Source: Melioribacteraceae bacterium 4301-Me (GTDB lineage: Bacteria > Bacteroidota > Ignavibacteria > Ignavibacteriales > Melioribacteraceae). Taken from it: a stretch of 50,472 nucleotides of DNA. This document shows, piece by piece, positions 16,655 through 24,064 of this stretch. Made by a program: the position numbers and the translations under genes. The stretch lies in the NCBI GenBank assembly GCA_041538185.1, contig JBGORM010000012.1:1-50472 (forward strand), in the 5' to 3' direction. Position 1 is the first letter of the stretch. The number at the start of each line of letters is the position of its first letter. A model generated the notes under the pieces. It saw nothing but the letters and a program-made list of their open reading frames with translations, searched no databases and was not told where the DNA came from.

Positions 16655-16672
16655 AGTGAACAAATGTTCACT
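16655..16672 (-). promoter_or_regulatory. Putative LexA (SOS) box of the polymerase gene
   Basis: AGTGAACA-AA-TGTTCACT, two 8-base arms with perfect symmetry, contains GAAC-N4-GTTC, the core of the LexA/DinR box best known from Firmicutes. It lies 17 bases upstream of the Y-family polymerase start, where bound repressor would block transcription. That a LexA of this type exists in this organism is inference. Confidence 0.65.
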
Positions 16673-16862
16673 ACTAAATAATAAAAAATTATCCCTAAAA
16701 TCAAGAGCAGCTGGTAACAGGTAAAAGAAAATTGTTGAATTGTTTAAATTCGTTTTGTGCTTAAGGTAATTTAAATGACGGCAACTTTTTTCGATAGTTC
16801 TTGTAGCTGTATATATTAAGAATTAGAAATTGAAAGATTATTAAGATTTATCAAAGGTGTAG

Positions 16863-17630
16863 ATGAGGAAAATATTTGCCTATATTTTTTTCATTTGTAT
16901 CTCTTCTGTATTTCCGCAGAATATTTATGTTTGTTCTTCCTTTACAGAAAACGGTGAGCCGATTGGGACTTCGCCTCAAATTACAATTTATCCACATCAG
17001 ATGAACAGTTATTATATACTTTATAGAAATCCGTATTCCTTTAGTAAAAATGAATCGTTGTTTCTTTTTATTGACAAAATAGATGGAGAGCATTTAATAG
17101 CTTTTGATAGCGAAGTAATAACTGCTGAAAAGGGCAAGTCGTGGATTGCTTATAATTATTCATTTAAAGAAGCTGGAAGGTACAAGATATATATTGCAGA
17201 TAATCGAAAAGAACTAGCATCAATTGTAATTACAATATGGGAAGCAAGCAAATCAGATTTTGAATCTACGTTTGCTGAATCTTTTTATTATGCCAATGCC
17301 AAAGTTATCTTTTGTAAAAAAGTTTTTTTAGAAAAGCCGATAGAGCCTTTTAATTTACGTTCGATTTCAAAGGATGGAAGTAATTTTTTTATTTTTTTAG
17401 AAAACAATAAACCGCTTAATACAAATCTTGTAATAATACAAGTATGGCTCAAAAAAAATAATTCGGTTGAGTATGATGAATATGTAACTACAAAAAGGTA
17501 TTTTGTCAATAAAGATTGGAAGTATACTTTCTTTGATTTTAATCTTGAAAATACTGGTGACTACAAATTTATTCTCTTTAATGAAAAGGAAATATTAATT
17601 AAATCAGCATATATTACAATTATCAAATAA
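16863..17630 (+). CDS. Exported protein of unknown function, 255 aa
   Basis: I do not recognise this protein. It starts with ATG 16863 after a good AAAGGTG site and has a signal peptide 'MRKIFAYIFFICISSVFPQ'. The mature part is about 235 residues, with alternating beta-strand patterns and many aromatic residues. Two similar halves seem to exist, each ending in an Ig-like 'GRYKIYIADN' / 'GDYKFILFNE' strand followed by 'ASIVITIWE' / 'KSAYITIIK', so it is probably two beta-sandwich domains. It lacks a T9SS sorting domain and a lipobox and is likely periplasmic. rfbA starts 12 bases after its stop, so the two are probably one operon. There is no direct link to sugar metabolism beyond that. Confidence 0.7.
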   Translation: MRKIFAYIFFICISSVFPQNIYVCSSFTENGEPIGTSPQITIYPHQMNSYYILYRNPYSFSKNESLFLFIDKIDGEHLIAFDSEVITAEKGKSWIAYNYSFKEAGRYKIYIADNRKELASIVITIWEASKSDFESTFAESFYYANAKVIFCKKVFLEKPIEPFNLRSISKDGSNFFIFLENNKPLNTNLVIIQVWLKKNNSVEYDEYVTTKRYFVNKDWKYTFFDFNLENTGDYKFILFNEKEILIKSAYITIIK

Positions 17631-17642
17631 AATTGGTATTCA

Positions 17643-18506
17643 ATGAAAGGAATAATTTTAGCAGGTGGTTCTGGCACACGGCTTTATCCCATCACAAAAG
17701 TTTACAGTAAACAATTAACTATTATTTACGATAAGCCTTTAATTTATTATCCACTATCTGTGCTTATGCTAGGTGGAATAAAAGAAGTATTAATAATTTC
17801 AAATCAAGAAACAATTCCGCTTTATAGAAAATTATTTGGTGACGGCTCATCAATTGGAATGCAGATTCAATACGCAATTCAAAAAGCACCAAATGGAATT
17901 GCCGAAGCATTTATAATAGGGGAAAAATTTATTGGCAACGATTCTGTTTCTTTAATTTTAGGGGATAATATATTTTATGGTAAACTCGACTTTTTTTACA
18001 AAGCAGTTAGTTCCAACAAAAAAGGTGCAACAATTTTTGCTTATCAAGTTAAAGACCCACAACGATACGGTGTTGTTGAATTTGACAAAAATGGTAAGGC
18101 GGTCTCAATAGAGGAGAAACCTAAAAAACCTAAATCCAACTACGCTGTACCTGGACTTTATGTTTACGACAACAAAGTAATAGAAATTGCTAAAACTTTG
18201 AAACCATCCGAACGAGGCGAACTGGAAATCACTGATGTTAACAAATATTACCTTGAACGTAACGAACTTTATGTTGAAAGAATTGGCAGAGGTGTTGCAT
18301 GGCTTGATACTGGTACCCCTGAAGCACTTTTGCAAGCATCAAACTTTTTTGGAGTTATTGAAGATAGACAGGGAACAAAAGTTGCCTGTATAGAGGAAAT
18401 TGCTTTTCAAAGAGGTTTTATAAGTCGTACTAAATTTTCAATCCTAATTGAAAGTCTTCCTGAATCTCCTTATAAGGAGTATCTTAAAAATGTACTTAAT
18501 GAATAA
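17643..18506 (+). CDS. rfbA: Glucose-1-phosphate thymidylyltransferase
   Basis: This enzyme makes dTDP-glucose from dTTP and glucose-1-phosphate, the first step of dTDP-L-rhamnose and related sugar synthesis. The 287-residue length fits the family. Visible signatures are the nucleotide-binding 'GGSGTRLYPIT' at residues 8-18, then 'SKQLTIIYDKPLIYYPLS', 'LILGDNIFYG' with the metal-binding Asp, 'YGVVEFDKNGKAVSIEEKP', 'GLYVYDN' and 'GVAWLDTGTPEALLQAS'. The usual 'LLPVYDKPM' reads 'LTIIYDKPL', a mild variation. rfbB, rfbC and rfbD are not in the window, so the rest of the pathway must be elsewhere. It is followed by a dispersed repeat. Confidence 0.92.
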   Translation: MKGIILAGGSGTRLYPITKVYSKQLTIIYDKPLIYYPLSVLMLGGIKEVLIISNQETIPLYRKLFGDGSSIGMQIQYAIQKAPNGIAEAFIIGEKFIGNDSVSLILGDNIFYGKLDFFYKAVSSNKKGATIFAYQVKDPQRYGVVEFDKNGKAVSIEEKPKKPKSNYAVPGLYVYDNKVIEIAKTLKPSERGELEITDVNKYYLERNELYVERIGRGVAWLDTGTPEALLQASNFFGVIEDRQGTKVACIEEIAFQRGFISRTKFSILIESLPESPYKEYLKNVLNE

Positions 18507-18545
18507 GCTAATTCAAATCTTTCATAAAATGCTGTTCGTTGTGAA

Positions 18546-18630
18546 CAATAGAACACGGACAACACGGATTACACGGACCTGCCTTTCAAACTACTTGTAC
18601 GTTGGGTAGGTTTTCACGGACTTTTTATCC
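18546..18630 (+). repeat. CACGGA-rich dispersed repeat, copy 1
   Basis: Reads AATAGAACACGGACAACACG, GATTACACGGACCTGC, then about 30 unrelated bases, then GGTTTTCACGGACTTTTTA. The same order (GAACACGGACAACAC, GATTACACGGA, TTTTCACGGACTTTT) recurs at 19835-19900, and a shorter relative occurs in reverse at 19614-19656. Within one unit the word CACGGA occurs three times, so the element is itself an internal imperfect repeat. Copies 1 and 2 bracket the toxin-antitoxin pair. Confidence 0.75.
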
Positions 18631-18685
18631 GCCTTCTATCAAAAAGATCTATTAGAAATTTTATTTAGAAATGAAAATGCTGATT

Positions 18686-19105
18686 TCAGAGCTCACAGTA
18701 ATTCTTGATTAGTTGTAAAAACTTATAAAAATCAGCTAAATGATTATGCATTATATCAACCAGTATATTTGGGTCTAATGATAGGTATTCATGTGTAAGT
18801 CTGTTTCTAAAACCAGCCATTTGGATTAATAATTGTTTATCCTCTTTAGATATAATTTTATGTTTTGCAAGTATTTCTGGAATGTCTGTATAATAGTCCC
18901 AATTTTCTTTGAAATCTGCAGCAACTATATGTGTTAGCATATCAAATAAATTTTGTATTAATAAATAAATCCCCCTCTCAAGCATCCAAACTAAATCTCT
19001 GCTTTGTCTTACTTCTTCTAACGTAACATTTCTATGCTTCTTAAGATTTTCAAGATCAGCAATAAAAGTTGAAATGCGTTTTTCTATTATTTCTTTATCA
19101 GGCAT
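18686..19105 (-). CDS. hepT: HEPN-domain toxin of a type VII toxin-antitoxin pair
   Basis: A 139-residue all-helical protein of the DUF86/HepT family. The nuclease motif RX4HXY is complete: 'RNRLTHEY' at residues 100-107, with Arg100, His105 and Tyr107. In the characterised MntA/HepT pair the Tyr of this motif is the residue AMPylated by the antitoxin. The N-terminal half ('SRDLVWMLERGIYLLIQNLFDMLTHI') is the usual helical-bundle core. It follows mntA with a single base between them (TAA-T-ATG), so the two are translationally coupled. HepT is an RNase that stops growth when unmodified; that is family knowledge, not shown here. Confidence 0.88.
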   Translation of the reverse strand: MPDKEIIEKRISTFIADLENLKKHRNVTLEEVRQSRDLVWMLERGIYLLIQNLFDMLTHIVAADFKENWDYYTDIPEILAKHKIISKEDKQLLIQMAGFRNRLTHEYLSLDPNILVDIMHNHLADFYKFLQLIKNYCEL

Positions 19106-19106
19106 A

Positions 19107-19520
19107 TTATATTTTAGATAAATAGTATCGTCTGATTTTTCTTAAGTTTTCGGTATCGATAAAAAGTTTTCTCACATTATTTTCATAATATATTCGTTTC
19201 TTTTCATCTTTGCTAAAAAGTAATTTCCCTTGAGTTATTATTCTTTTTTGAATAAGAACATTTGCATTATTTGTTACAACTAAATCTATATTTTTTTTGA
19301 CTAATAAATTTAGTTCGCCAATAATATGGCTTTCGTATCCGTAAGGGAAACTCTTGTAATTATCTTTATCAAAATTTTCCTTTAAGTAGATTGCAATATC
19401 AATATCATGATAATTTTCTTGCCTCACAAACGATCCAAATAAGTAGGCAAACAAAATTTCATCTCTTTTGAAAAGGTATTGTGAAATTTTATCCTCAATA
19501 TTTTTTTTCTCTGATGTCAT
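19107..19520 (-). CDS. mntA: MntA-type minimal nucleotidyltransferase antitoxin
   Basis: A nucleotidyltransferase of about 137 residues from ATG 19520, which has a GAGGA site roughly 10 bases upstream. The frame stays open to 19574, but those extra residues precede the ribosome binding site. The catalytic motif is 'GSFVRQENYHDIDIAIYL': Gly29-Ser30, then Asp39 and Asp41, a GSX8DXD spacing slightly shorter than the textbook GSX10DXD. It ends in a helical tail. In type VII systems MntA adds AMP units to the HEPN partner and thereby neutralises it. The antitoxin-first order and one-base gap to hepT fit this arrangement. It probably autoregulates as a pair, but I see no clear operator. Confidence 0.85.
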   Translation of the reverse strand: MTSEKKNIEDKISQYLFKRDEILFAYLFGSFVRQENYHDIDIAIYLKENFDKDNYKSFPYGYESHIIGELNLLVKKNIDLVVTNNANVLIQKRIITQGKLLFSKDEKKRIYYENNVRKLFIDTENLRKIRRYYLSKI

Positions 19521-19613
19521 AATAGATAATTCCTCTTTATTAATATAAATAAATATTGTATTTACTTCATACAATCCAGAGACTGTCCGAAAAGTAATTT
19601 TTCAATTATAATA

Positions 19614-19656
19614 TCTGTGAAAATCTGTTAAAATCCGTGTTATCCGTGTTCTGTTT
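19614..19656 (-). repeat. CACGGA-rich dispersed repeat, copy 2 (reverse)
   Basis: Read on the minus strand this gives AACAGAACACGGATAACACG, GATTTTAACAGATTTTCACA and GA, a compact relative of the repeats at 18546 and 19835 in opposite orientation. It lies just upstream of mntA, so together with copy 1 it forms an inverted pair around the toxin-antitoxin module. Confidence 0.65.
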
Positions 19657-19834
19657 TTCAAGGAAATATTATTTTTAGACAAGCCTCATGGGGATGAGTT
19701 AACTCAAGAAATTTTTTATAAAAAATCGTCGCTGATGCTCGAATAAAATTTTCAGTTGTTATACTGGGTTCAGCTTTAGTTGAAAAAAGTATTTAGGAAC
19801 GTATAATAATTCTTTCCCGTCAAAAAGGCGGGAT

Positions 19835-19900
19835 AATAGAACACGGACAACACAGATTACACGGAACTTGCCTGCAAAGGTGGGTTTTCACGGACTTTTA
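19835..19900 (+). repeat. CACGGA-rich dispersed repeat, copy 3
   Basis: AATAGAACACGGACAACACA, GATTACACGGAACTTGCC, then GGTGGGTTTTCACGGACTTT. Nearly identical to copy 1 apart from a shorter spacer. It is preceded by a small hairpin, CCCGTCAAAAAGGCGGG (about 19817-19832). The 19521-20096 gap contains no gene that I can support other than these repeats. Confidence 0.75.
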
Positions 19901-20096
19901 GATGAAATTCAAAAGCTGCTTAAAAAAACGGGCTTTTTTATAAGCTGTGGTGTTCGTTAGTAAAATTTATATTGCAAATTATCTGAATGCTAAGAAACAA
20001 GTATCTAATTATATATTTTTAGTATTGCATTAAATTATGTTATAAACTTTCAATAAAGTTTATTATTTTTATTAAAGTATGTAGAGAGAAAATGTA

Positions 20097-21794
20097 ATGG
20101 GATTATTAACCTCCAAGTCAAAATCCGAAATCGACAAACTTAAAGAAGAAAATAACGAACTAAAAAATAAACTTCATGCTGTTCTCCAAAAGCACACAAG
20201 TTTTGAGGAGCTTTCTAACAAGCTGGAGGAATCTAAAAAAGAACTATCTATTGTTACCAAGAGTTTAGAGCAAATAAGAAAATCGATTAAAGATTCAGAA
20301 GATGAGTATAAGGACAAAGAGGAGAAGCTTAATCAGTTAAAATCAGAAGTAGAAAAACTTTCTGAGCAAAAAAACGAACTTGAGAAAATTGTTAATAATT
20401 ATTTAGAGGAATCAAAACAATACGAAGTCAAGTCGGAAGAATTAAAAGCTAGGAAAGCAGAGCTCGCTTTATTGGAAGAAAGATTTAATGAAGTCAATAG
20501 TAAGTATGAAGCCGTTAGTGTTGATTATTTGGACTTGAAACAGAAAATGAAGGTTTTGCAAGAGGAAGAAGAAAGAATTCAGAAAGAATTGAAAAAAGCT
20601 GCTGAGTACGAATCAACTGTAAAACAATACCAAGCAGAAATAGATGAGCTAAAGAAAGAACTAAACAGCCGCGAGGAAAAACTTAAAGATCTCAATGAGA
20701 AAATTTCTCTTAGCGAAGAAATCAAAGCAAATCTTGAGTCAGCAGTAGCCGTGCTAATTAATCAAATTGCCGAAAAAGAAAGAGCATATACTGAATACGC
20801 TGCAGATAAAGAATCTATTTTAGAATCGATTAGAAACATGCAAAAAAATTACGATGAACTTTCTGCTAAGTTTAATTTTGAGAAAGAATCGTTACAAAAA
20901 TTAGAGGCAGAAGTAAATGCTTTGAATGAAAAGAAAAATGATTTAGATGACGAAATTAGAAAATTTGAGAGTGTTAAAGACGGGCTACAAACTAAGGTTT
21001 TGAGTTTGAAAAAGGAAGAAGAACACCTTTTGGAAAATATTCGATTACAAGAAGAAGCACTTGAAGCTCTTCAGAAGAGAAAATTTGAAATTGAAGAAAG
21101 CCATTTATCTTTGGAAAAGACCTTTTCAGATTCAATAAAAAAATATACAGATGAACTGAACGCTGCAAAAGAGAAAGTTACTGCAATCAAAAGTGAAATA
21201 CTCGAAAAGGAAAAAGAACTTGCTCTTAAGGAAAAACAACTAAATGAGAAAGCAGCACAAATTGCCGAGTATACAGGCCTAACAAAAATTTTGCAGAAAG
21301 AGCGTAATGTAATAGAACAAATAATTTCTAACCTAAAAGAGGAACAACGTGAACTTAATGATGCAGTATCTGCATTAAAAGACAGTTTGTATAAACAGAA
21401 ATTATATCTTCACGATACTAAAACTCAAACAGAAAACCTCGATGTAAAAAAATCACTTCTTGAAAAAGAATTGAAACAGCTTATCTTACAGATTGGCAAC
21501 AACTTTTCTGAATTAGAAGAAAGAAAGCAAATAGCAGCTAATGAGATTATTGAGAAGAATAAAAAATTGGAAGAGTTATCTAATCAAATAACTGATGCCC
21601 AGAATAGTTTGCGTAATCTCCGTCTTGAAATTGCAAATGCAGAAAAAGAAAAAGAAGAGCATACCGCAAAGCTGTCAGAGTTAATCACCATAGAAAAAAA
21701 CTTGAAAAACAGTATCTCAACTTTGGAGCACAAATTAAGCCAGACTGGTGATAAGCAAAATAAAGTTGAAAGTAAAAATAAAGATGCTAAATAA
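20097..21794 (+). CDS. Long coiled-coil protein, 565 aa
   Basis: Almost the whole protein is heptad-patterned coiled coil, very rich in Glu, Lys, Leu and Gln ('DKLKEENNELKNKLHAVL', 'NALNEKKNDLDDEIRKFE'). There is no signal peptide, membrane segment, ATPase head (no Walker motifs) or globular domain, apart from a short start 'MGLLTSKSKSE'. It resembles the arm region of SMC- or tropomyosin-like proteins by composition only, so homology cannot be claimed. The start is ATG 20097, with AGAGAGAAAATGT upstream. It ends 53 bases before the first SGNH gene and may be the first gene of the acyl-transfer cluster, for example as a cytoplasmic scaffold; equally it may be unrelated. Confidence 0.75.
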   Translation: MGLLTSKSKSEIDKLKEENNELKNKLHAVLQKHTSFEELSNKLEESKKELSIVTKSLEQIRKSIKDSEDEYKDKEEKLNQLKSEVEKLSEQKNELEKIVNNYLEESKQYEVKSEELKARKAELALLEERFNEVNSKYEAVSVDYLDLKQKMKVLQEEEERIQKELKKAAEYESTVKQYQAEIDELKKELNSREEKLKDLNEKISLSEEIKANLESAVAVLINQIAEKERAYTEYAADKESILESIRNMQKNYDELSAKFNFEKESLQKLEAEVNALNEKKNDLDDEIRKFESVKDGLQTKVLSLKKEEEHLLENIRLQEEALEALQKRKFEIEESHLSLEKTFSDSIKKYTDELNAAKEKVTAIKSEILEKEKELALKEKQLNEKAAQIAEYTGLTKILQKERNVIEQIISNLKEEQRELNDAVSALKDSLYKQKLYLHDTKTQTENLDVKKSLLEKELKQLILQIGNNFSELEERKQIAANEIIEKNKKLEELSNQITDAQNSLRNLRLEIANAEKEKEEHTAKLSELITIEKNLKNSISTLEHKLSQTGDKQNKVESKNKDAK

Positions 21795-21847
21795 TGATTC
21801 TTATTTATCACATAAAAAATTAATTCTACACTAAATAAAAAACAATT

Positions 21848-22576
21848 ATGAAAAATAAATTTACGATAATTCTCGTTTCAGTTATTGCTATAAGCAGTTT
21901 TTCTTTATCACTCAAAACACAGAATCAAAGCAAAACGCAAGTTCAAGTAGATTCAACTCGCTATAAGCTCAATCCTAATTATCAATTGCAACTTCGGTTA
22001 TATGACATTTATAAAACAAAGCAGGCAGATATTGTTATGTTGGGAAACTCCCTTACACATGGTGTAAATTGGAATGAATTATTAGGCCGGTCTAACGTTG
22101 TCGAAAGAGGAATTCCAAGCGACGTACTAGATGGTTTTTTAGCAAGAATGAGTTACATTTATAGACTGAAACCAAAAATTTGTTTCATTTTGGGAGGCAT
22201 TAATGATATTTATAATTGGACTCCTGTTGAAAGGATTTATTTTAACTATGTTAGGATTATAAATGGACTTAAAAAAGCTGGCATAAAACCTGTCATTCAA
22301 TCAACAGTCTATGCAGGTAAAAATTGGGGAAAGGATTGGGGTCTAACGCCAGAAAATAATCGAAATAGAAATTTAGAAGTTGATAAACTTAACAATCTTC
22401 TATTGGAATATGCTCGTAAAAATAATATTGATTATATTGACCTCAACTCTAAAATGTCGACAAGCGACCATTTTTTAAGACCCGAATTAACATGGGATGG
22501 CGTCCACTTTAACGCTGAGGGTTTTAAGATTTGGGGAAATGAGGTTGAAAGGGTTCTAGAAAAATACAATTTGTAA
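21848..22576 (+). CDS. Exported SGNH/GDSL hydrolase
   Basis: A 242-residue secreted esterase/acyltransferase-type protein. A hydrophobic N-terminus (signal peptide or anchor, residues 6-22) precedes the SGNH blocks: block I 'VMLGNSLTHG' with nucleophile Ser68, block III 'GGINDIYNW' with Asn, and block V 'WDGVHFNAEG' with Asp217 and His220. All catalytic positions are present. Such enzymes remove or transfer O-acyl groups on carbohydrates outside the membrane. It lies 26 bases upstream of a second SGNH protein and in the same direction as the ligase, carrier and MBOAT genes. A role in placing or trimming acyl groups delivered by that set is the natural inference. Confidence 0.85.
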   Translation: MKNKFTIILVSVIAISSFSLSLKTQNQSKTQVQVDSTRYKLNPNYQLQLRLYDIYKTKQADIVMLGNSLTHGVNWNELLGRSNVVERGIPSDVLDGFLARMSYIYRLKPKICFILGGINDIYNWTPVERIYFNYVRIINGLKKAGIKPVIQSTVYAGKNWGKDWGLTPENNRNRNLEVDKLNNLLLEYARKNNIDYIDLNSKMSTSDHFLRPELTWDGVHFNAEGFKIWGNEVERVLEKYNL

Positions 22577-22602
22577 TTTTAAAAAAATATTGAAAGGTGA
22601 TT

Positions 22603-24057
22603 ATGGAAAATAAATTTAGAGAGCCAATTTACATATTAGCACTAACTATAATTTTATTGTACTTAGCTTCTTTTATAAAAATTGATTTTCAATTTTGGGG
22701 AATTCAGCTTAAAAATGTAGATATTTTTTCCGATATAAAATCGGAATTGACCACTTCGTGGGAAGAACCCCAAATCGATTTCCAAAATAAATTAAATTCA
22801 CCACCAGAAAATAATAAACTTGCGAAAGATTTGTTAGCATCGAACAAAATTGACCAATCATTGAACAACAATATAAACTATGCAGCATTTAATTTTTTCT
22901 CGCCTGAAACAAAGACAGACGCTTTATTTATTTCTTATAACCCTCAAGGCAAAGAAGAGGATATTACCGGCAATGTTCAACAATTAAGCAATTTTTTCCG
23001 AGCGTTAAAAAATTCAAATAGTCAAATTGTTCGAGTTGCACATTTTGGTGATTCTGCTATAGAAGGTGATTTAATAACAGCCGATATACGCGAGATTTTG
23101 CAAAGTAAATTCGGAGGTTCTGCTGTCGGCTGGCTTGGAATTGTTTCTCAAGATGTTTCGTTTAGAATGACAACTAAACATACCTTTTCTGATAATTGGG
23201 AATCGGCATCATTATACACTTCTAATCCACTTGGACTCCCATTAGGAATTAGTGGAGAATGTAATATACCCAAAGGTAATGCTTGGGTTAGTTACGAAAC
23301 CACTCGATTTAGAAGAAATTTGAAGGATTTTAATCAAGTTAGACTTTTTTATTCTCATGCAAAAAATTCACAAATATATTACTCTTTCGATAATGGACCA
23401 AAACAAACAGCTGTTCTTAAACCTGGCGATGATATTCAGCAATTAATTCTTAAGCCAGAAAGAAATGCACACTTAGTTAAATTTGAATTTCCTATTAAAG
23501 ACCAGGCTTACTTATACGGTGTAAGCTTGGAAAATAATCCTGGAGTTTACGTAGATAATTTTCCTTTGAGAGGAAATTCTGGAGTTGATCTTCAAAAAAT
23601 TGATGTTAATGTTCTTAAACAATTTGGGAAATACTTGGATTATAAATTAATCATTTTTGAATTTGGGATGAATATAGCCGGGACCAGCAGAACAGATTAT
23701 TCTTGGTATAACAGGGAAATGGTCAAGGTAATTAATAATTTCAAAACTGCCTTTCCACAGGCAAGTTTCTTATTAATTGGCGTTCATGATAAAGCAATGA
23801 AAAAAGGCTCATCTTTTGTAACCGACCCAACTATTTTAAGATTATTAGACGCACAAAAAAATATTGCTAAAGAAACAAACATAGCATACTGGAGCCTCTT
23901 TGAAGCAATGGGCGGCGAAAATTCCATGTCTGCCTGGGTAAATGCTAATCCGCCTATGGCATTTAAAGATTATATTCATTTTAACGAACAAGGCGCTAAA
24001 AAGGTAGCAACATTATTAACAGATGCACTTATAAAAGAATATAATAAATTTAGATAG
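22603..24057 (+). CDS. Membrane-anchored SGNH-family protein (DltD/AlgX-like role)
   Basis: About 484 residues from ATG 22603, with AAAGGTG 5-6 bases upstream; an in-frame GTG at 22597 lies inside that site. One N-terminal transmembrane helix (~residues 8-27) is followed by a linker of ~100 polar residues and a large SGNH domain: 'RVAHFGDSAIEGDLITAD' with Ser151, 'LIIFEFGMNIAG' with the block III Asn, and 'KDYIHFNEQGAKKVA' with Asp456 and His459. A beta-rich insertion lies between blocks I and III, as in carbohydrate-modifying SGNH proteins. Its place between another SGNH enzyme and FAAL-ACP-MBOAT suggests it is the extracytoplasmic transferase of an acylation system, as DltD or AlgX/AlgJ are in theirs. 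It ends 7 bases before the ligase gene. Confidence 0.82.
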   Translation: MENKFREPIYILALTIILLYLASFIKIDFQFWGIQLKNVDIFSDIKSELTTSWEEPQIDFQNKLNSPPENNKLAKDLLASNKIDQSLNNNINYAAFNFFSPETKTDALFISYNPQGKEEDITGNVQQLSNFFRALKNSNSQIVRVAHFGDSAIEGDLITADIREILQSKFGGSAVGWLGIVSQDVSFRMTTKHTFSDNWESASLYTSNPLGLPLGISGECNIPKGNAWVSYETTRFRRNLKDFNQVRLFYSHAKNSQIYYSFDNGPKQTAVLKPGDDIQQLILKPERNAHLVKFEFPIKDQAYLYGVSLENNPGVYVDNFPLRGNSGVDLQKIDVNVLKQFGKYLDYKLIIFEFGMNIAGTSRTDYSWYNREMVKVINNFKTAFPQASFLLIGVHDKAMKKGSSFVTDPTILRLLDAQKNIAKETNIAYWSLFEAMGGENSMSAWVNANPPMAFKDYIHFNEQGAKKVATLLTDALIKEYNKFR

Positions 24058-24064
24058 TAATTCT

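Noticed and set aside
18686..19520. A wider defence island around mntA/hepT
   Set aside because: Neighbours are rfbA, a coiled-coil protein and an acyl-transfer cluster; no restriction, CRISPR or phage genes are seen.
18546..19900. CACGGA repeats as a CRISPR array
   Set aside because: Units are few, of unequal length, in both orientations and without uniform spacers; no cas genes.
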